A stretch of DNA of 64,000 bases from Monoplex corrugatus (GCA_030674185.1 CM060307.1:81307135-81371134); one strand, 5' to 3'; counted from the stretch's first letter, positions 50,820 to 63,656 are shown. The notes: generated by a model not told the origin, from the letters alone. Translations and numbers: made by a program.

Positions 50820-51080
50820 TTCTCTCCAAAGAGGCTGTTCCATAACCCTGAGAGTGTGTGGAAGTGAGGTGGTAGAGACCTCAACTTATGCTTCAGGCCA
50901 GCACTATGAGAGTGGTGCCCATGCCTCTCCCTTGCTATTTTACCTTCCCAAAAGCTGAACAGGGTCAGTACCCATTCACCACTGGACCATATGCACCAAT
51001 TTTTCTCAAGCCAGACTTGAACCCATACATTCAGATTACAAGGTAGGAGCTCTGCCTTCATGCCAACCTTGCTCCAAACT
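50820..51080 (-). mobile_element. tRNA-derived SINE
   Basis: On the minus strand: AAGGTTGGCATGAAGGCAGA, then CCTACCTTGTAATCTG and GGGTTCAAGTCTGG, close to tRNA A and B boxes and variable-loop spacing. The body continues to about 50820. Lies in the presumed 3' UTR or flank of the minus-strand gene. Confidence 0.7.
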
Positions 51081-51634
51081 CCAGCATGCACGAAGCTGCT
51101 TCATTAAATTGAATTTTACAATTTTATATGTAAAGAAAAGCGAAAGGTATAGAATCTATCAGTAGACTATGTACTGCACTAATGTATTAAAATGGCAGCC
51201 TCCCTTCTTCAGGTTTAAGTGCATAGAACAATTTCCTTATTGTCAATATCCAATATTTACTTATTTCTAAAGACTTTGCTCTGTAGTGAAAAATTTACTG
51301 TCATTTCTACAGACATTACCCTGTAGTGAAAAAAAAGGGAAATCTGCATTTGCTGTGACAACTGTCATCACTATGGAAGCTGGCTACTATGAATTTTTTT
51401 AAAGTGTTTGAGCATGGTTATACCTCAGATGGTTCGTCCAGTGGTCTGGATGAATGAAAGATGTTTTCGATCAAATCTTCTGTTGGCCCGGAGTTGTTCT
51501 TCAAGAGTTGCTCTATTTGGCTGGTGCTTATTTCTCTTATGTCTGAGCAGTGCAAAAGTGCAGAGCCTGCTTGAAAACTGTGGTCTTGTCTGGCATGCCA
51601 CCCATCTGGATCTTGCCATCAGACATATTTGTTC

Positions 51635-52040
51635 TTCTGCACTGCAGAGACATAAAACCTCACACAATTTCCCTATTTATACATCTGCACTGCAGAGACA
51701 AAACCTCACACAAATTCCCTATTTATACATCTGCACTGCAGAGACAAAACCTCACACAAATTCCCTATTTATACTTCTGCACTGCATAGACATAAAACCT
51801 CACAAATTCCCTATTTATACATCTGCACTGCAGAGACAAAACCTCACACAAATTCCCTATTTATACTTCTGCACTGTATAGACAAAACCTCACACAAATT
51901 CCCTATTTATACTTCTGGACTGCAGAGACATAAAACCTCACACAAATTCCCTATTTATACATCTGCACTGCAGAGACATAAAACCTCACACAAATTCCCT
52001 ATTTATACATCTGCACTGCAGAGACATAAAAACCACACAC
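51635..52040. repeat. ~45-48-bp minisatellite, about 8 copies
   Basis: The unit is TCTGCACTGCAGAGACA, (TA)AAACCTCACACAAATTC, then CCTATTTATACA. Copies differ by the optional TA and a few substitutions. Confidence 0.95.
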
Positions 52041-52991
52041 ATTTTTGCTTATAATCATTCTGTGAACAGTATAATGCTGCACAATAGCAACACACAAGCA
52101 CACACACGCACGTACATACACATGCACTCAAACACACGTATACATCACACGCATGCAATCCCACAGACTCCTAAAGAAACCAACCAAACAACAAACAAAA
52201 TCACTAAATAAAAGAAGGGGAAAGCTGTACACCATATTCAGACAGGGTTTAGTACACAAATACCAGCTGTAAATTTTTCCATTTGATAACCAAGCCAGGA
52301 CTGGACTGCATTCTTTCAACAGTTCCAGATCTCTATGCTCACATCTTCCCTCACTCACACAGTTTCAGTTTCAAAGGAAACCGGAGAAAAGCAACCAGCA
52401 AGTGTGTGTGCACAAGAAGTCAAATAGTAGGATATCACAAGCTCATTACAGACAGCAGCCAGTTAAATGAAAATTCAAATGCAAATCTGAAGTGTAAGAC
52501 AAGACATGACACGCACAAAATAAATGAAAATGAAATCTGAGCAACATTTGCTTTTTTTGTGGAGTTGGGAAGGTGGGAGGATTATTTGTCTTTAAACACC
52601 TCTTTTCTTGTCATCATCTCTCGTACAAAGGTGTGTAAAGGTGTCCTTGCGTACACCGCAAGACCACTGGACTGGTTCCTCCACAATGATTAATGGTCAC
52701 AAAGAAATGTTCCAGTAGCAAACCGTTTTTTTCCCCATTTTTTCATTTTTAAAGATTTTTTTCATTCATTTTTTTTTTTTTAACAATACTGACATACATA
52801 GTTTTCGCACTTTTGCAAGCGCTTCATTGGTAATGTGTTCTCGTTTACGACACACTTCTGAATATGTTATAAAGCAAAGCTTTCGTATTGTTTGTATAAG
52901 TTTGTGTGGTAAACAGAGCACAATATCGAGGATACACATGGTACATGTCATGATCGAAGCAGTTAAAACGTTATTTATACATGTTCAAAGG

Positions 52992-54112
52992 TCAGACATG
53001 TTCAGCTCGTACTTCAGATTTCCTCCCAAAAGACCATCGTCGATTGACGGGCACAGGCTGAAGAAATTGGGAAGGACCCGCAGTCTGATGGACGTTGTAG
53101 TCACTGCTAGCTCGCTTCAACCTCACAGGGGGGTCTAAATGTTCCACGGAGGGCAAGCGGTGCAAGGATCGCTTACACAGCCCCTGACTACTTTTGGAGA
53201 TCTTCATGTCATTGTGGGCCACCACCGTGGCCCTGCCCTCCTCATCCAGAAACAAGTCACTGCGCGTGATGCGATCCCGCGTGGTGGGAGTCAAGGGCAT
53301 GACATTTAGAATACTGTTGTCTTCGTCTATGTTGATAATAATCCCTACGTCTGTTTTAAGCCCTTTGCCCTCTGCGTCGCCGCCATTGCCAATGTTGCTG
53401 GCGCCTGCTGCTTCTGCTAACTCTTCACCGACAGGGTCTTTGGTGTCTACGTCAGTTTCCACATGCTCCGGCTCGCTGGTCTGAGACAGAAGCCTCTTTT
53501 CTTCACTGATCATCTCTAAAGGACACTCAGACACGAGGTCGGGGTACGCTAACACGTTGCTGGCACTATCGTCAAAGACGTTGTCACTGCCCACAGAACT
53601 GCCTGTACTCTCTCTGTTGGGCAGCATCAGCTTGCTGGGGTCCACGCGCGTCTCTGCAGGCAGCACACCACCCCCATCCCCCCCAGTCACGTGTCCGTTC
53701 ACCCCCCTCCCTCCCGTGCCGTTCCTGTGGAAGGGGAAGGAGCGCTGAACGAGGGGGCTGGAAGAGTCGTGAACGGTTAGACCAGGCTCTCGCCGTATGC
53801 TGACGATCTTGCCGCCCTTCACGATGATGATGTCCCCGTTCTGACGGATGATGGAGCTCTGCTTGGTGGACCTCCTGGACGCCCGGATCAGACCCGCCAT
53901 CCCTTTCTGACGTTTGCCCCCCGGGGGGGCCTTGCTGGCCGGGCTGTTGACCAGTGTGCCGGGGGAACCCCCCTGGCTGCCCATGCTGTTGAGGCTGGCG
54001 CACGAAGACCTGTAGTCCTTGATGGAGGACGAGATGGACGCTCGCCGCATGGACGAGAAGAAGGAGGAGAAGCGGCGACGTAGAGGGCTTTGCAGTTCAT
54101 CAGTAGCTAAGT
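52992..54112 (-). CDS. Last coding exon of an unrecognised gene; 373-residue Ser/Arg-rich tail
   Basis: I do not recognise this protein. The exon begins after a minus-strand TTGTTGCAG-like acceptor at 54113, in phase 1 (the first Asp codon is split), and ends with TGA at 52992-52994. Base composition is much richer in GC than its surroundings, as expected of coding DNA here. The residues start DLATDELQSPLRRRF, and there are many basophilic kinase-type sites: RRRFS, RRASI, RRSTK, KRSLHRLPS, KRASSDY and RRWSFG. Two hydrophobic-beta stretches, NGDIIIVKGGKIVSIRRE and VGIIINIDEDNSILNV, are the most folded-looking parts. No membrane segment is present. The protein ends in EHV. A cytoplasmic tail of a channel, transporter or scaffold is a guess. 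An in-frame ATG at 54147 lies in the intron and is not a credible start. Confidence 0.75.
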
Positions 54113-54254
54113 CTGCAACACCAACACACACAGCATTCAGTGACGCCAACCACGTTATGATTTATTACCTGACTGTCCTTATAATTATCTGTAAAAGCTT
54201 TTGCATGTTACACGCATCCCCTCACCAAGTCTGGAGTACAAGTCTGTATGCGGA

Positions 54255-54450
54255 GAGGGAGAGAGATGGAGGGGAAGAAAAAAAAAGAAAAAAAAAGAGA
54301 GAGAGAAGAGAGAGAGAGAGACTGACAGAGACTGAGAGAGAGAGAAGACAGACAGACAGACAGAGAGAGAGAGAGACTGAGACAGCAGGCAGAACAGACA
54401 GAGGCAGAAACAGACAGAGACAGAGAGTCAGGGACAGAGAGAGAGAGCGT
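54255..54450. repeat. (GA)n / (CAGA)n purine-rich repeat
   Basis: Imperfect GAGA and CAGACAGA units about 140 bases upstream (minus sense) of the last-exon acceptor. On the sense strand of that gene it is CT-rich. Confidence 0.9.
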
Positions 54451-54879
54451 TCAGCTAGGGTAGCACCGTCAGTATGAACACACAGTAATCAGTTTATAAC
54501 AATACACTCAAATCTGACAGAATATTATCTCGTCCTCGCTACTTTATTCTCGGAAAACTCCAAAGACAATGATACTTCTCTCGGAAGAAATCCCGACAGA
54601 TGTCTAAAAGCTTGCCTGCTACCAAGACTGAAACCACCCCCCACATCCCCTCTCGGAATCAGAACCCCGCAGAGCGGGTAACTGTAAATATGCCCGTGAA
54701 CATGCAACGTTCGTCATCTCTTGGCAAGAAAACAGACTTGAGAGACCACATAAACCGTCTCTCCCTGAAGAGAAACATTGGGAGCAGAATCAAGTTATGT
54801 ATCTCCCCACCTCTCTCTCTCTCTCTCCTCTTCTTTATCCAATTTCGTTTCTTGTGCAAGTTCCTGATAAAATGAGTAT

Positions 54880-54947
<68 letters not shown>

Positions 54948-54980
54948 TGTGTGTGTGTGGTGTGTGTGTGTGTGTGTGTG

Positions 54981-55021
<41 letters not shown>

Positions 55022-55041
55022 GTGTGTGTGTGTGTGTGTGT
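54880..55041. repeat. (GT)n microsatellite
   Basis: About 78 GT units with five slips. On the sense strand of the minus gene it is (AC)n. Confidence 0.96.
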
Positions 55042-55189
55042 AATGAATAACGCAGGCAAATGCATGTTATGCCTTTAAATCGTGCCCTGGCCTGTTAATG
55101 TAAGATCCTATCAGATTCCTGAAAAACTAAACAAACACAAGGCCAAAGAACTGTGGTTCATATGAATCCTAGGAGCGAGTATGTGTTGA

Positions 55190-55198
55190 GAGAGAGAA

Positions 55199-55262
<64 letters not shown>

Positions 55263-55509
55263 CAGACAGAGAGAGACAGACAGAAAGAGTCAGATTCAGA
55301 TGGTTTACTGTACATCAGCCTGACACAATACAAATAAGAATTTCGAGAAGGCGGGGGGTTTTCATGTATCAATTATACATATTTGTAAAAGAACACTGAA
55401 TATACATCATTTCAAATGAAAATGCTGATTTGAATCATAACATCCATTTCCAGTTGTTATTAGTTATACCAGTGTCTAGAATAATACAAAGTAAGATGGA
55501 CAGACAGGC

Positions 55510-55603
<94 letters not shown>

Positions 55604-55605
55604 AG
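55190..55605. repeat. Two (GA)n arrays
   Basis: GA-rich blocks at about 55190-55290 (with CAGACAGA) and 55510-55600, separated by 200 bases of AT-rich sequence. Confidence 0.94.
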
Positions 55606-56232
55606 TTTCACTCTGTATTCCATCAGTCACAATCTTTCCCTACTGAACAAATCAGTATGAAACATTCAAAATCAGAACAAAATAATAACTAAGCAAACAC
55701 AAAACTAGTTTAAATTATGGCACGATACTTGAGGGACAAACGAGACTAATTAAAAATGATGAATTCAAAACGTCATGCACGTGAATGCTAATGAAACCAA
55801 CCCCAATCCAAAACCAGTAGCAACTACGAAAAAAAAAAAATCCAAACTAGTTTGAACTATATTAAAAAACAAAACAAACAAAAAACAACAAAAAACGAAG
55901 ATCCAAAAACCAGGCCGCGCAAAATGCAGGTTGGTGCCAAGAAGGAAAGCAGAAACATAAAAAAAAAAAAAAAAAAAAGGTAGGGTGGGGTGGGGGGTTG
56001 GGAAGTGGGGTGGGGAAGAAGCCCAGAAAATAAATCGACAACAGCAACGGCATCATCATGATCAACAACAATAACAACAAGACCCACACCAGGAACTCAT
56101 TACACCACACCACAAACCAAATTAAAGATATAAGAAAAAGGAAAAAAAAAAAAAAAAAAAGAAAAAGAGGAGATCCAGAAGGAAAAATAATCACACCAGA
56201 TGAATGAATTCGAGATATACGTTATTATCTGG

Positions 56233-56268
<36 letters not shown>

Positions 56269-56609
56269 TGTACATCAACAGTCATGCACGTCTGTCACAC
56301 TGTCCAAACCGTATACAACACAAGCTGGAGTGTAATGGCTGTGTTAGAAACGATTCATCATGAGCAGCCCTCCCTATCAACATCAGCCATGCTCGAAAAC
56401 CATTATCTTTACGGTTGTGGTTATGTATACATACATACGCAGCGTGCGCGCAGGGTGTAAAACACAATACACAACGAGTAACGAATATGAAAAGAACACA
56501 CAACACGGACTTGCAACAAAAAATAAGAAACTAAAATCTATCCGAGCACAGCGTCGGTATGTAAACGTAGATAGTAATGTCATTCTGACGAATGCAACGA
56601 CGCATGCAA

Positions 56610-56678
56610 AATTACAGACACAGACACACACACACACATGATATAAACAACATACATATGACATCCACACAAGATACC

Positions 56679-56756
<78 letters not shown>

Positions 56757-56803
56757 CACACACATGATATAAACAACATACAATGACATCCACACAAGAT
56801 ACC

Positions 56804-56853
<50 letters not shown>

Positions 56854-56909
56854 CACACACACACGATACAAACAACACATACATATGATACCCACACAGA
56901 CAGACTGGC

Positions 56910-56946
<37 letters not shown>

Positions 56947-56960
56947 CACACACAAAGACA
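56610..56960. repeat. Compound (CA)n/(GA)n/(CAGA)n repeats with duplicated spacer
   Basis: The spacer GATATAAACAACATACA, then ATGACATCCACACAAGATAC, CTACAGAGAGAG occurs twice (about 56640 and 56766), and a weaker third copy lies near 56865. Local tandem duplication of a microsatellite plus flank. Confidence 0.92.
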
Positions 56961-57594
56961 CTGAAGAAAACGCGGTTTGTGTTGGGGATTGGAGAACATT
57001 AGGTCCACACATGTAACATCTTGGAACTTTTGGGGGCTTTAGTTCATGTTGTTTTTTGTTTTGTTTTGTTTTGTTTTTGGTTTGCTACCCATCTACTGCG
57101 ACGTTTCAGTGGTTTATCCCACACCGCTCATCCCGGCTCTTCGACATAGAACCGACCCCCAGTTCATTCAGTTGAAGTCTCAGTGCCGGGAAGGTCCAAG
57201 AAGGCCAACAATGCCAAGACACCACCCACCAGGAGAGACTGTGCATACTGCGGGTCACTTCGGTTCAGTTCATCAGTTCCAGTTTTGTGCCAGCCAACTT
57301 TACAACACTGCTTACTACGCCTTCCACAAGTGACAGTAATCTTTCAGTTACGGAGGAAAGCCTCACCTAGAGGTCCCTCAGTAAGGAGACGACCATCATG
57401 GTTATCCAACGACATTCCCCGTGAACCAGTGACACCAAAGAACCCCAAACGATATTCCTTTCACATATGGAAGCAACCGAAAGTTGAAGTCACAACGAGA
57501 TCTGGGCATGAAATGCCGTAGAATCTGGGATGATTTTCACAATGCTACAACGATGCATAAAGATTACGAAAAGAAAGCAACATTTATAGGACAT

Positions 57595-57662
57595 GCGTGC
57601 GTGCGTGCGTTCGTGTGTGTGTGTGTGCATGCGTGCGCGCGCGCGCGCGCGCGCGTGTGTGT
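57595..57662. repeat. GCGT/GT/GC simple repeat
   Basis: GTGC-GTGC units, GT units and an 18-base alternating GC stretch, a strong Z-DNA-type sequence. Confidence 0.9.
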
Positions 57663-57735
57663 GGACTGACAGCGGTCCGAACCCGCAACCTCCCAATCAG
57701 TAGTCAGTAACGCTAACTCCCTCACCACGCTGACT
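57661..57735 (-). mobile_element. tRNA-like SINE head
   Basis: On the minus strand GTGAGGGAGTTAGCGTTACT and GGTTGCGGGTTCGGACC match A-box and B-box layout. The SINE body is missing; a GT/GC repeat follows directly. Too degenerate at the acceptor stem to call a functional tRNA. Confidence 0.55.
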
Positions 57736-58239
57736 AGCAGACAGTTCATATATCTCTGTACAGTATGATAGTGTAATGAGGGAGGGGTGACAGGCACTAG
57801 AGCAAAGCGAATGGAAATCGCACTGAAAAGTACAGGTGCAGAGGAAGAGACTGAAAGTTGAAAGATGCTATTCCTGCAAGAAGGGGAAGAAAAGAAAAAA
57901 AACAAAACAACAAAAAAAACCCCTACTCAAAATCGAGACAGAAGGAGAAGACTGAAAAATTAAAAAAATAAACAACAAACAAAAACAAAAAAAAAACTCC
58001 GAGAAGTAGAAAACTGTGCTGAATTCTCCCCTCCTTCATTCTGTTTGGGCCTGGTGCCAGCTAAACCATTTTTGTTTTCCCTTCAACAACGGTAAAAGAC
58101 CGCAAATCATCACAGACGAGAAGTAGGAAGAGGAGGAGGAGGAGGAGGAGGAGGACTGAAGTGCAGTTGTTGAGCTTGTTCCCGTCGTTGCATGCACTTT
58201 ACTGCACTTTGGTGACGGGAGTTTTTACTGGATAGACGA

Positions 58240-58359
58240 CGTGTGTTGTGTTGTGTGGGTGGGGTTATTGTGTGTGTGTGTGTTTTGTGTGTGTGTTCGT
58301 GTGTGTGTGTGTGTGTGTGTGTGTTGTCTGTTTGTATGGTGTGTTTTGTGTTTGTAGTA

Positions 58360-58398
<39 letters not shown>

Positions 58399-58513
58399 CT
58401 GTGTGTGTGTGTGTGTGTGTGTGTGTATCTGTGTGTGTGTGTGTGTGTTTGTGTGAAGTGTTTTGTGTTTGTAGTACCGTGTGTGTGTGTGTGGCGTGCG
58501 TACGTGCGTGTGT

Positions 58514-58556
<43 letters not shown>

Positions 58557-58641
58557 TGTGATTGTAGTATTGTGTGTGCGTGTATGTGTGTGTGTGTGCG
58601 CGCACGCGTATGTAGGCCTATGTGTAGTGTGCCAGCGTGTG

Positions 58642-58709
<68 letters not shown>

Positions 58710-58909
58710 ATATGTGTGTGCATTGTGTCTATTGTGAGTGCATGTGTATGTGTGTGCGTTTGTTATGTTGTTTGTGAGTGTAGTGTGTGTGTGTGCGTGT
58801 GTGAGGGAGCGTGTGCATGCAAGTATTTGAAAGAGAGAAAGAGAGAGACAGAAAAAAAGAGAAAGAGTGAGAGAGAGAGAGAGAGAGAGACAGACAGAGA
58901 GACAGATAT

Positions 58910-59008
<99 letters not shown>

Positions 59009-59015
59009 GAGGTGT
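58240..59015. repeat. Large compound (GT)n, (GA)n and (TA)n region
   Basis: (GT)n with slips from 58240 to about 58820, with TTTGTAGTACCGTGTG recurring three times near 58352, 58469 and 58563. Then GA/CAGA, a (TA)n stretch at about 58915-58959, and GA again to 59012. Confidence 0.94.
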
Positions 59016-59221
59016 GAGCATAGTTATGAGCGCACGTGTGCATGTTAGGAAGAAAAGAGTAGAGAAGCATATGGACCAATAAATACAACATGTCAGAGCC
59101 GGTCTAAGCATTATCTTCTCAGCTGACAAGCACAGTATGCCTGGCTGCTGCTTGCCGACAGAAACATTAATACTCAAACCCAGACGACATCTGTAGTAAA
59201 TCCTGTCAAGGTATTAGACCC

Positions 59222-59715
59222 TACCTGTCTTCCTATCAGTCTGAATCAAGAGCAATTTTAATTTCTTTTCCTATTCGTACCTGTTTCGTATCAGTTTGAT
59301 TCAATAGCAGTTTTAATTCTTTTTCCTATTCGTGCCTTTCTTCGCATCAGTCTGAATCAGTATCAAATTTAATTCTTTTTCCTATTTGTGCCTTTCTTCG
59401 TATCAGTCTGAATCAGTATCCATTTTAATTCTTTTTCCTATTCATGCCTTTCTTCGTATCAGTCTGAATCAGTATCCATTTTAATTCTTTTTCCTATTCA
59501 TGCCTTTCTTCGTATCAGTCTGAATCAGTATCAATTTTAATTCTTTTTCCTATTCATGCCTTTCTTCGTATCAGTCTGAATCAGTATCCATTTTAATTCT
59601 TTTTCCTATTCATGCCTTTCTTCGTATCAGTCTGAATCAGTATCAATTTTAATTCTTTTTCCTATTCGTACCTGTCTTCCAATTAGTCTGAATCAACAGC
59701 AATTTTAATTATTTT
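59222..59715. repeat. 56-bp minisatellite, about 8.5 copies
   Basis: The unit is TCTTCGTATCAGTCTGAATC, AGTATCAATTTTAATTC, TTTTTCCTATTCATGCCTT; the period of 56 is exact in the central copies. Confidence 0.95.
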
Positions 59716-59993
59716 TCTTAGTCGTTCTCCAGATACTCATCAAAAACTCACTGAGTTTAATGGAAGATTTTGTGTTATTTTATATCCAAATAGAATTTAT
59801 TTACTTCTAAGCCAACGAAACGATAAAAAGTATTTCTTTAACGGCAACGCAGACGTCAGCAGTGTGCACTTTTCTTGACACTCAGGCTAAATCTGAATCA
59901 TTTTGTTTGAAGTTGAACAATAATTTGAAAAAAACCCCCCACCACCAACAACAGTAGATTTGCTGGCATTGGAAAGGATTCAATTCCAAAAAC

Positions 59994-59995
<2 letters not shown>

Positions 59996-60047
<52 letters not shown>

Positions 60048-60409
60048 GTGTGTGTGTGTGTGTATTTGTGTGTGTGTGTGTGTGTGAGTGTGTGTGTGTG
60101 TGTGTGAGTGTGTGTGTGTGGGTGTATTTGTGTGTGTATGTGTGTGTGCGTGTGTGTGAGTGTGTGTGTGTGTGAGTGAGTGAGTGTGTGTGTGTGTGTG
60201 TGGTGTGTGAGTGTGTGTGTGTGTATTTGTGTGTGTGTGTGTGTGTGAGTGTGTGTGTGTGTGTGTGTGTGCGTGAGTGTGCGTGTGTGTGAGTGAGTGT
60301 GTGTGTGAGTGAGTGTGTGTGAGTGAGTGTGTGTATTTGTGTGTGGGTGTATGTGCGTGCGTGTGTGTGTGTGTGTTTGTGTTGTGTGTGTGTTGTGTGT
60401 GTGTTGTGT

Positions 60410-60487
<78 letters not shown>

Positions 60488-60512
60488 TGTGGTGTGTGTG
60501 TGTTGTGGTGTG

Positions 60513-60577
<65 letters not shown>

Positions 60578-60600
60578 GTGTCTGTGTCTCTGTGCCTGTG
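59996..60600. repeat. (GT)n array of ~600 bases with GAGTGT and ATTTGT interruptions
   Basis: Nearly pure GT with recurring GTGAGTGT, GTGTATTTGTG and TTGTG variants, giving long ORFs on both strands that are artefacts. Confidence 0.96.
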
Positions 60601-60751
60601 TCTGTACGTGTCTGTGTCTGAGTGTGCTTCTGATTCCCAGACTTGACTGCATCTCACACGTTCCGTGCCCTAAACCAAACGACACGCTACAGTCTATGGT
60701 AGATCGTTAGCATTTGAGATCGTTAACATGCAAATGCTACTCCCATACCGC

Positions 60752-62184
60752 TTGTCGGTGCGTCTCAGTATAGTCTAATGGGCCCATACTTTACAGAGTA
60801 GGTGTGCCTCAGTATAGTCTAAAGGGCCCATGTTTTGCAGAGTCAGCGTGGCTCAGTATAGTCTGATGGGCCCATGCTTACAGAGTCAGTATGGCTCAGT
60901 ATAGTCTGATGGGCCCATGCTTACAGAGTCAGTATGGCTCAGTATAGTTTAACGGACCCCCACTTTACAGTCAGTGTGGCTCAGTATAGTCTAATGGGCC
61001 CATGCTTTACAGAGTTGGTGTGGCTCAGTATAGTCTAACGGACTCCACGCTTTACAGAGTCAGTGTGGCTCAGTATAGTCTAACAGGCCCATGCTTTACA
61101 GAGTCAGTGTGGCTCAGTATAGTCTAATGGGCCCATGCTTTACAGAGTCAGTGTGGCTCAGTATAGTCTTATGGGCCCATGCTTTACAGAGTCAGTGAGG
61201 CTCAGTATAGTCTTATGGACCCATACTTTACAGAGTCAGTGTGGCTCAGTAAAGTCTAATGGGCCCATACTTTACAGAGTCGGTGTGGCTCAGTATAGTC
61301 TAATGGGCCCATACTTTACAGAGTTGGTGTGGCTCAGTATAGTCTAATGGGCCCATACTTTACAGAGTTGGTGTGGCTCAGTATAGTCTAATGGGCCCAT
61401 ACTTTACAGAGTCGGTGTGGCTCAGTATAGTCTAATGGGCCCATACTTTACAGAGTTGGTGTGGCTCAGTATAGTCTTATGGGCCCATACTTTACAGAGT
61501 CGGTGTGGCTCAGTATAGTCTAATGGACCCATACTTTACAGAGTTGGTGTGGCTCAGTATAGTCTAATGGGCCCATACTTTACAGAGTTGGTGTGGCTCA
61601 GTATAGTCTAATGGGCCCATACTTTACAGAGTCAGGTGTGGCTCAGTATAGTCTTATGGGCCATACTTTACAGAGTTAGTGTGGCTCAGTATAGTCTGAT
61701 GGGCCCATGACTTTACAGAGTCGTGTGAGCTCAGTATAGTCTAAGGGCCCATACTTTACAGTGTGTGGCTCAGTATAGTTAATGGGCCCATACTTTACAG
61801 AGTGTGTGGCTCAGTATAGTCTAATGGGCCCATACTTTACAGAGTTAGTGTGGTCTCAGTATAGTCTAATGGGCCCATACTTTACAGTCAGTGGTGGCTC
61901 AGTATAGTCTTATGGGCCCATATTTACAGAGTCAGTGTGGCTCAGTATAGTCTAAGGACCCATACTTTACAGAGTCAGTGTGGCTCAGTATAGTCTTATG
62001 GGCCCATGACTTTACAGAGTCGTGTGTGCTCAGTATAGTCTTATGGCCCCATGCTTTACAGATCAGTGTGGCTCAGTATAGTCTAATGGGCCCATGTTTA
62101 CAGAGTCATGTGGCTCAGTATAGTCTACGGCCCATCTTTACAGTCAGTGTGGCTCAGTATAGTCTGACGGACCCATACTTTACA
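60752..62184. repeat. 44-bp satellite-like array, about 32 copies
   Basis: The unit is GGTGTGGCTCAGTATAGTC, TAATGGGCCCATACTTTAC, AGAGTT/C. Copies in the centre (61250-61620) are nearly identical; copies toward both edges, and especially the right edge, carry indels. Each unit has a GGGCCC palindrome core. Confidence 0.96.
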
Positions 62185-62406
62185 AACGACCCTAACTACT
62201 GAATCCGTTAGTCAGCCAATCAGTTCGCCAAGACAACAGTCATCGTTTACAAGAGAGGGACGTTTAAGCTCTGATAAATAACTCTTTCGTTTACCTGAGG
62301 TGCCCACGCAGAGTTCTGTCAAATAACGTGAAGAATAAATGGCCGGTCAAGAACAACGGTGAGCTGCCTGCGTGGGACTTGGACGTTCTGGCGATGCTTG
62401 CCTTGG

Positions 62407-62407
<1 letters not shown>

Positions 62408-62443
<36 letters not shown>

Positions 62444-62562
62444 GTTTTGTGTGTGTGGCGTGTGTGTGTGTGTGGTGTGTGGGGGTGTGGTGGGTGTGTG
62501 TGTGTGTGTGTGTGGTGCGTGCGTGCGTGCGTGGTGTGTGTGTGTGTATGTGCGTGCGTGCG
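62408..62562. repeat. (GT)n / GCGT repeat
   Basis: GT units interrupted by GGGG and GCGT runs. Plus and minus ORFs across it are artefacts. Confidence 0.93.
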
Positions 62563-62697
62563 TGCACACTGCTCTGTTGGCTTGTTCCGCCGGCAAAATA
62601 TCTTGCCGCGTAGTCTGCATTTTCCTAAACTAACGGGTAGTAAATGTCAATAAGAAAACTAGAATGTACAATAATTACTTGAAAAAAAGACAGACAT

Positions 62698-62699
<2 letters not shown>

Positions 62700-62741
<42 letters not shown>

Positions 62742-62772
62742 CAGAGAGAGGAGAGAGAGAGAGAGAGAGAGC
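62700..62772. repeat. (GA)n microsatellite
   Basis: About 33 GA units with two small interruptions. Confidence 0.95.
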
Positions 62773-63276
62773 GTGACAGGCATACAGACAGCAGACAGAG
62801 ACAGATAAACAGCAATATGGGGCAACTAAAAGAAAACTAGGACAGAAAAAAAAAAAAACGTGATAGAAAAGAGTACATGCCCAGCACAGCTTTTCCAGAA
62901 GAGCGGGATGGGGGGGGGGGGGGGATGGGGGATGGGGAAGGGGAGTGGAAAGCGGCCCCCTGCACCCTCATGGCATGACCACTGAATGATAGACAGTCGT
63001 TACGCCGAGAGGAATTGAAACAGATTCATGTATCAAACGGCTTCTGTGAATACGGAGTTTTTTTGCGGGCACTAAGATGTCAGCTGCCACTACCAGTAAC
63101 TAACCACATACAATGGTGTGAATGCATAACCAAACAGGACACGCGATGTTTCTCGCTCTTTTATATAACCGACTTCTTGCGTTCGGAAAGGAAAACTAAA
63201 ACAAACAAAAAATTCATTTGGAAAATATTAATACTGTCACCAAATTTCACTCATTCTGGCGTGAGCATGCTATCAG

Positions 63277-63378
63277 TGTCTGATTGGCTCCTGAAAGGAC
63301 AGGCTAATTAGCTGATTGGCTCCTGAAAGGACAGGCTAATTAGCTGATTGGCTCCTGAAAGGACAGGCTAATTATGAT
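63277..63378. repeat. 32-bp tandem repeat, 3 copies
   Basis: CTGATTGGCTCCTGAA, then AGGACAGGCTAATTAG, repeated three times without a mismatch in the two complete junctions. Each has ATTGG, an inverted CCAAT core. Confidence 0.95.
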
Positions 63379-63656
63379 TGTCTTAACAAAACTGAAAATA
63401 TATTTGCTTAATAAAATTGAAAATTTACCTGCTTCTCTGATAACAGAAACACACACACACACACACAAAACCAACCCACCCCGAAACAAAACACCCTCCA
63501 CACACACACACACACCACACACACACTTTAATTATGCTACAACTGGATGAAAACATTTTAAAATGCCAGCGCGCCGTGACATCGGTAATAATCACAGAAA
63601 ATGGCAGTAATTACATTTTCACTTTCGCCAGTAATCGTCTTCGACCTAGAAGCGGA

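Noticed and set aside
54113..54149. Twelve extra N-terminal residues on the minus-strand exon
   Set aside because: A clean acceptor at 54113 makes this intronic read-through.
57046..57521. Two overlapping plus-strand ORFs
   Set aside because: Moderate complexity but no recognisable domain; both frames are open over the same DNA, which suggests chance or a decayed repeat.
57661..57735. tRNA gene on the minus strand
   Set aside because: A and B boxes are present but I could not fold a closed acceptor stem; more likely a SINE head.
60752..62184. CRISPR-like appearance of a 44-bp direct repeat
   Set aside because: Units are contiguous without variable spacers, in a eukaryotic context; it is a satellite-type array.
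62298..62405. Possible minus-strand exon ending at a CAG/GTAAAC-like donor
   Set aside because: The phase needed to join the exon at 54112 meets a stop 21 bases before the donor, and no good acceptor is present.
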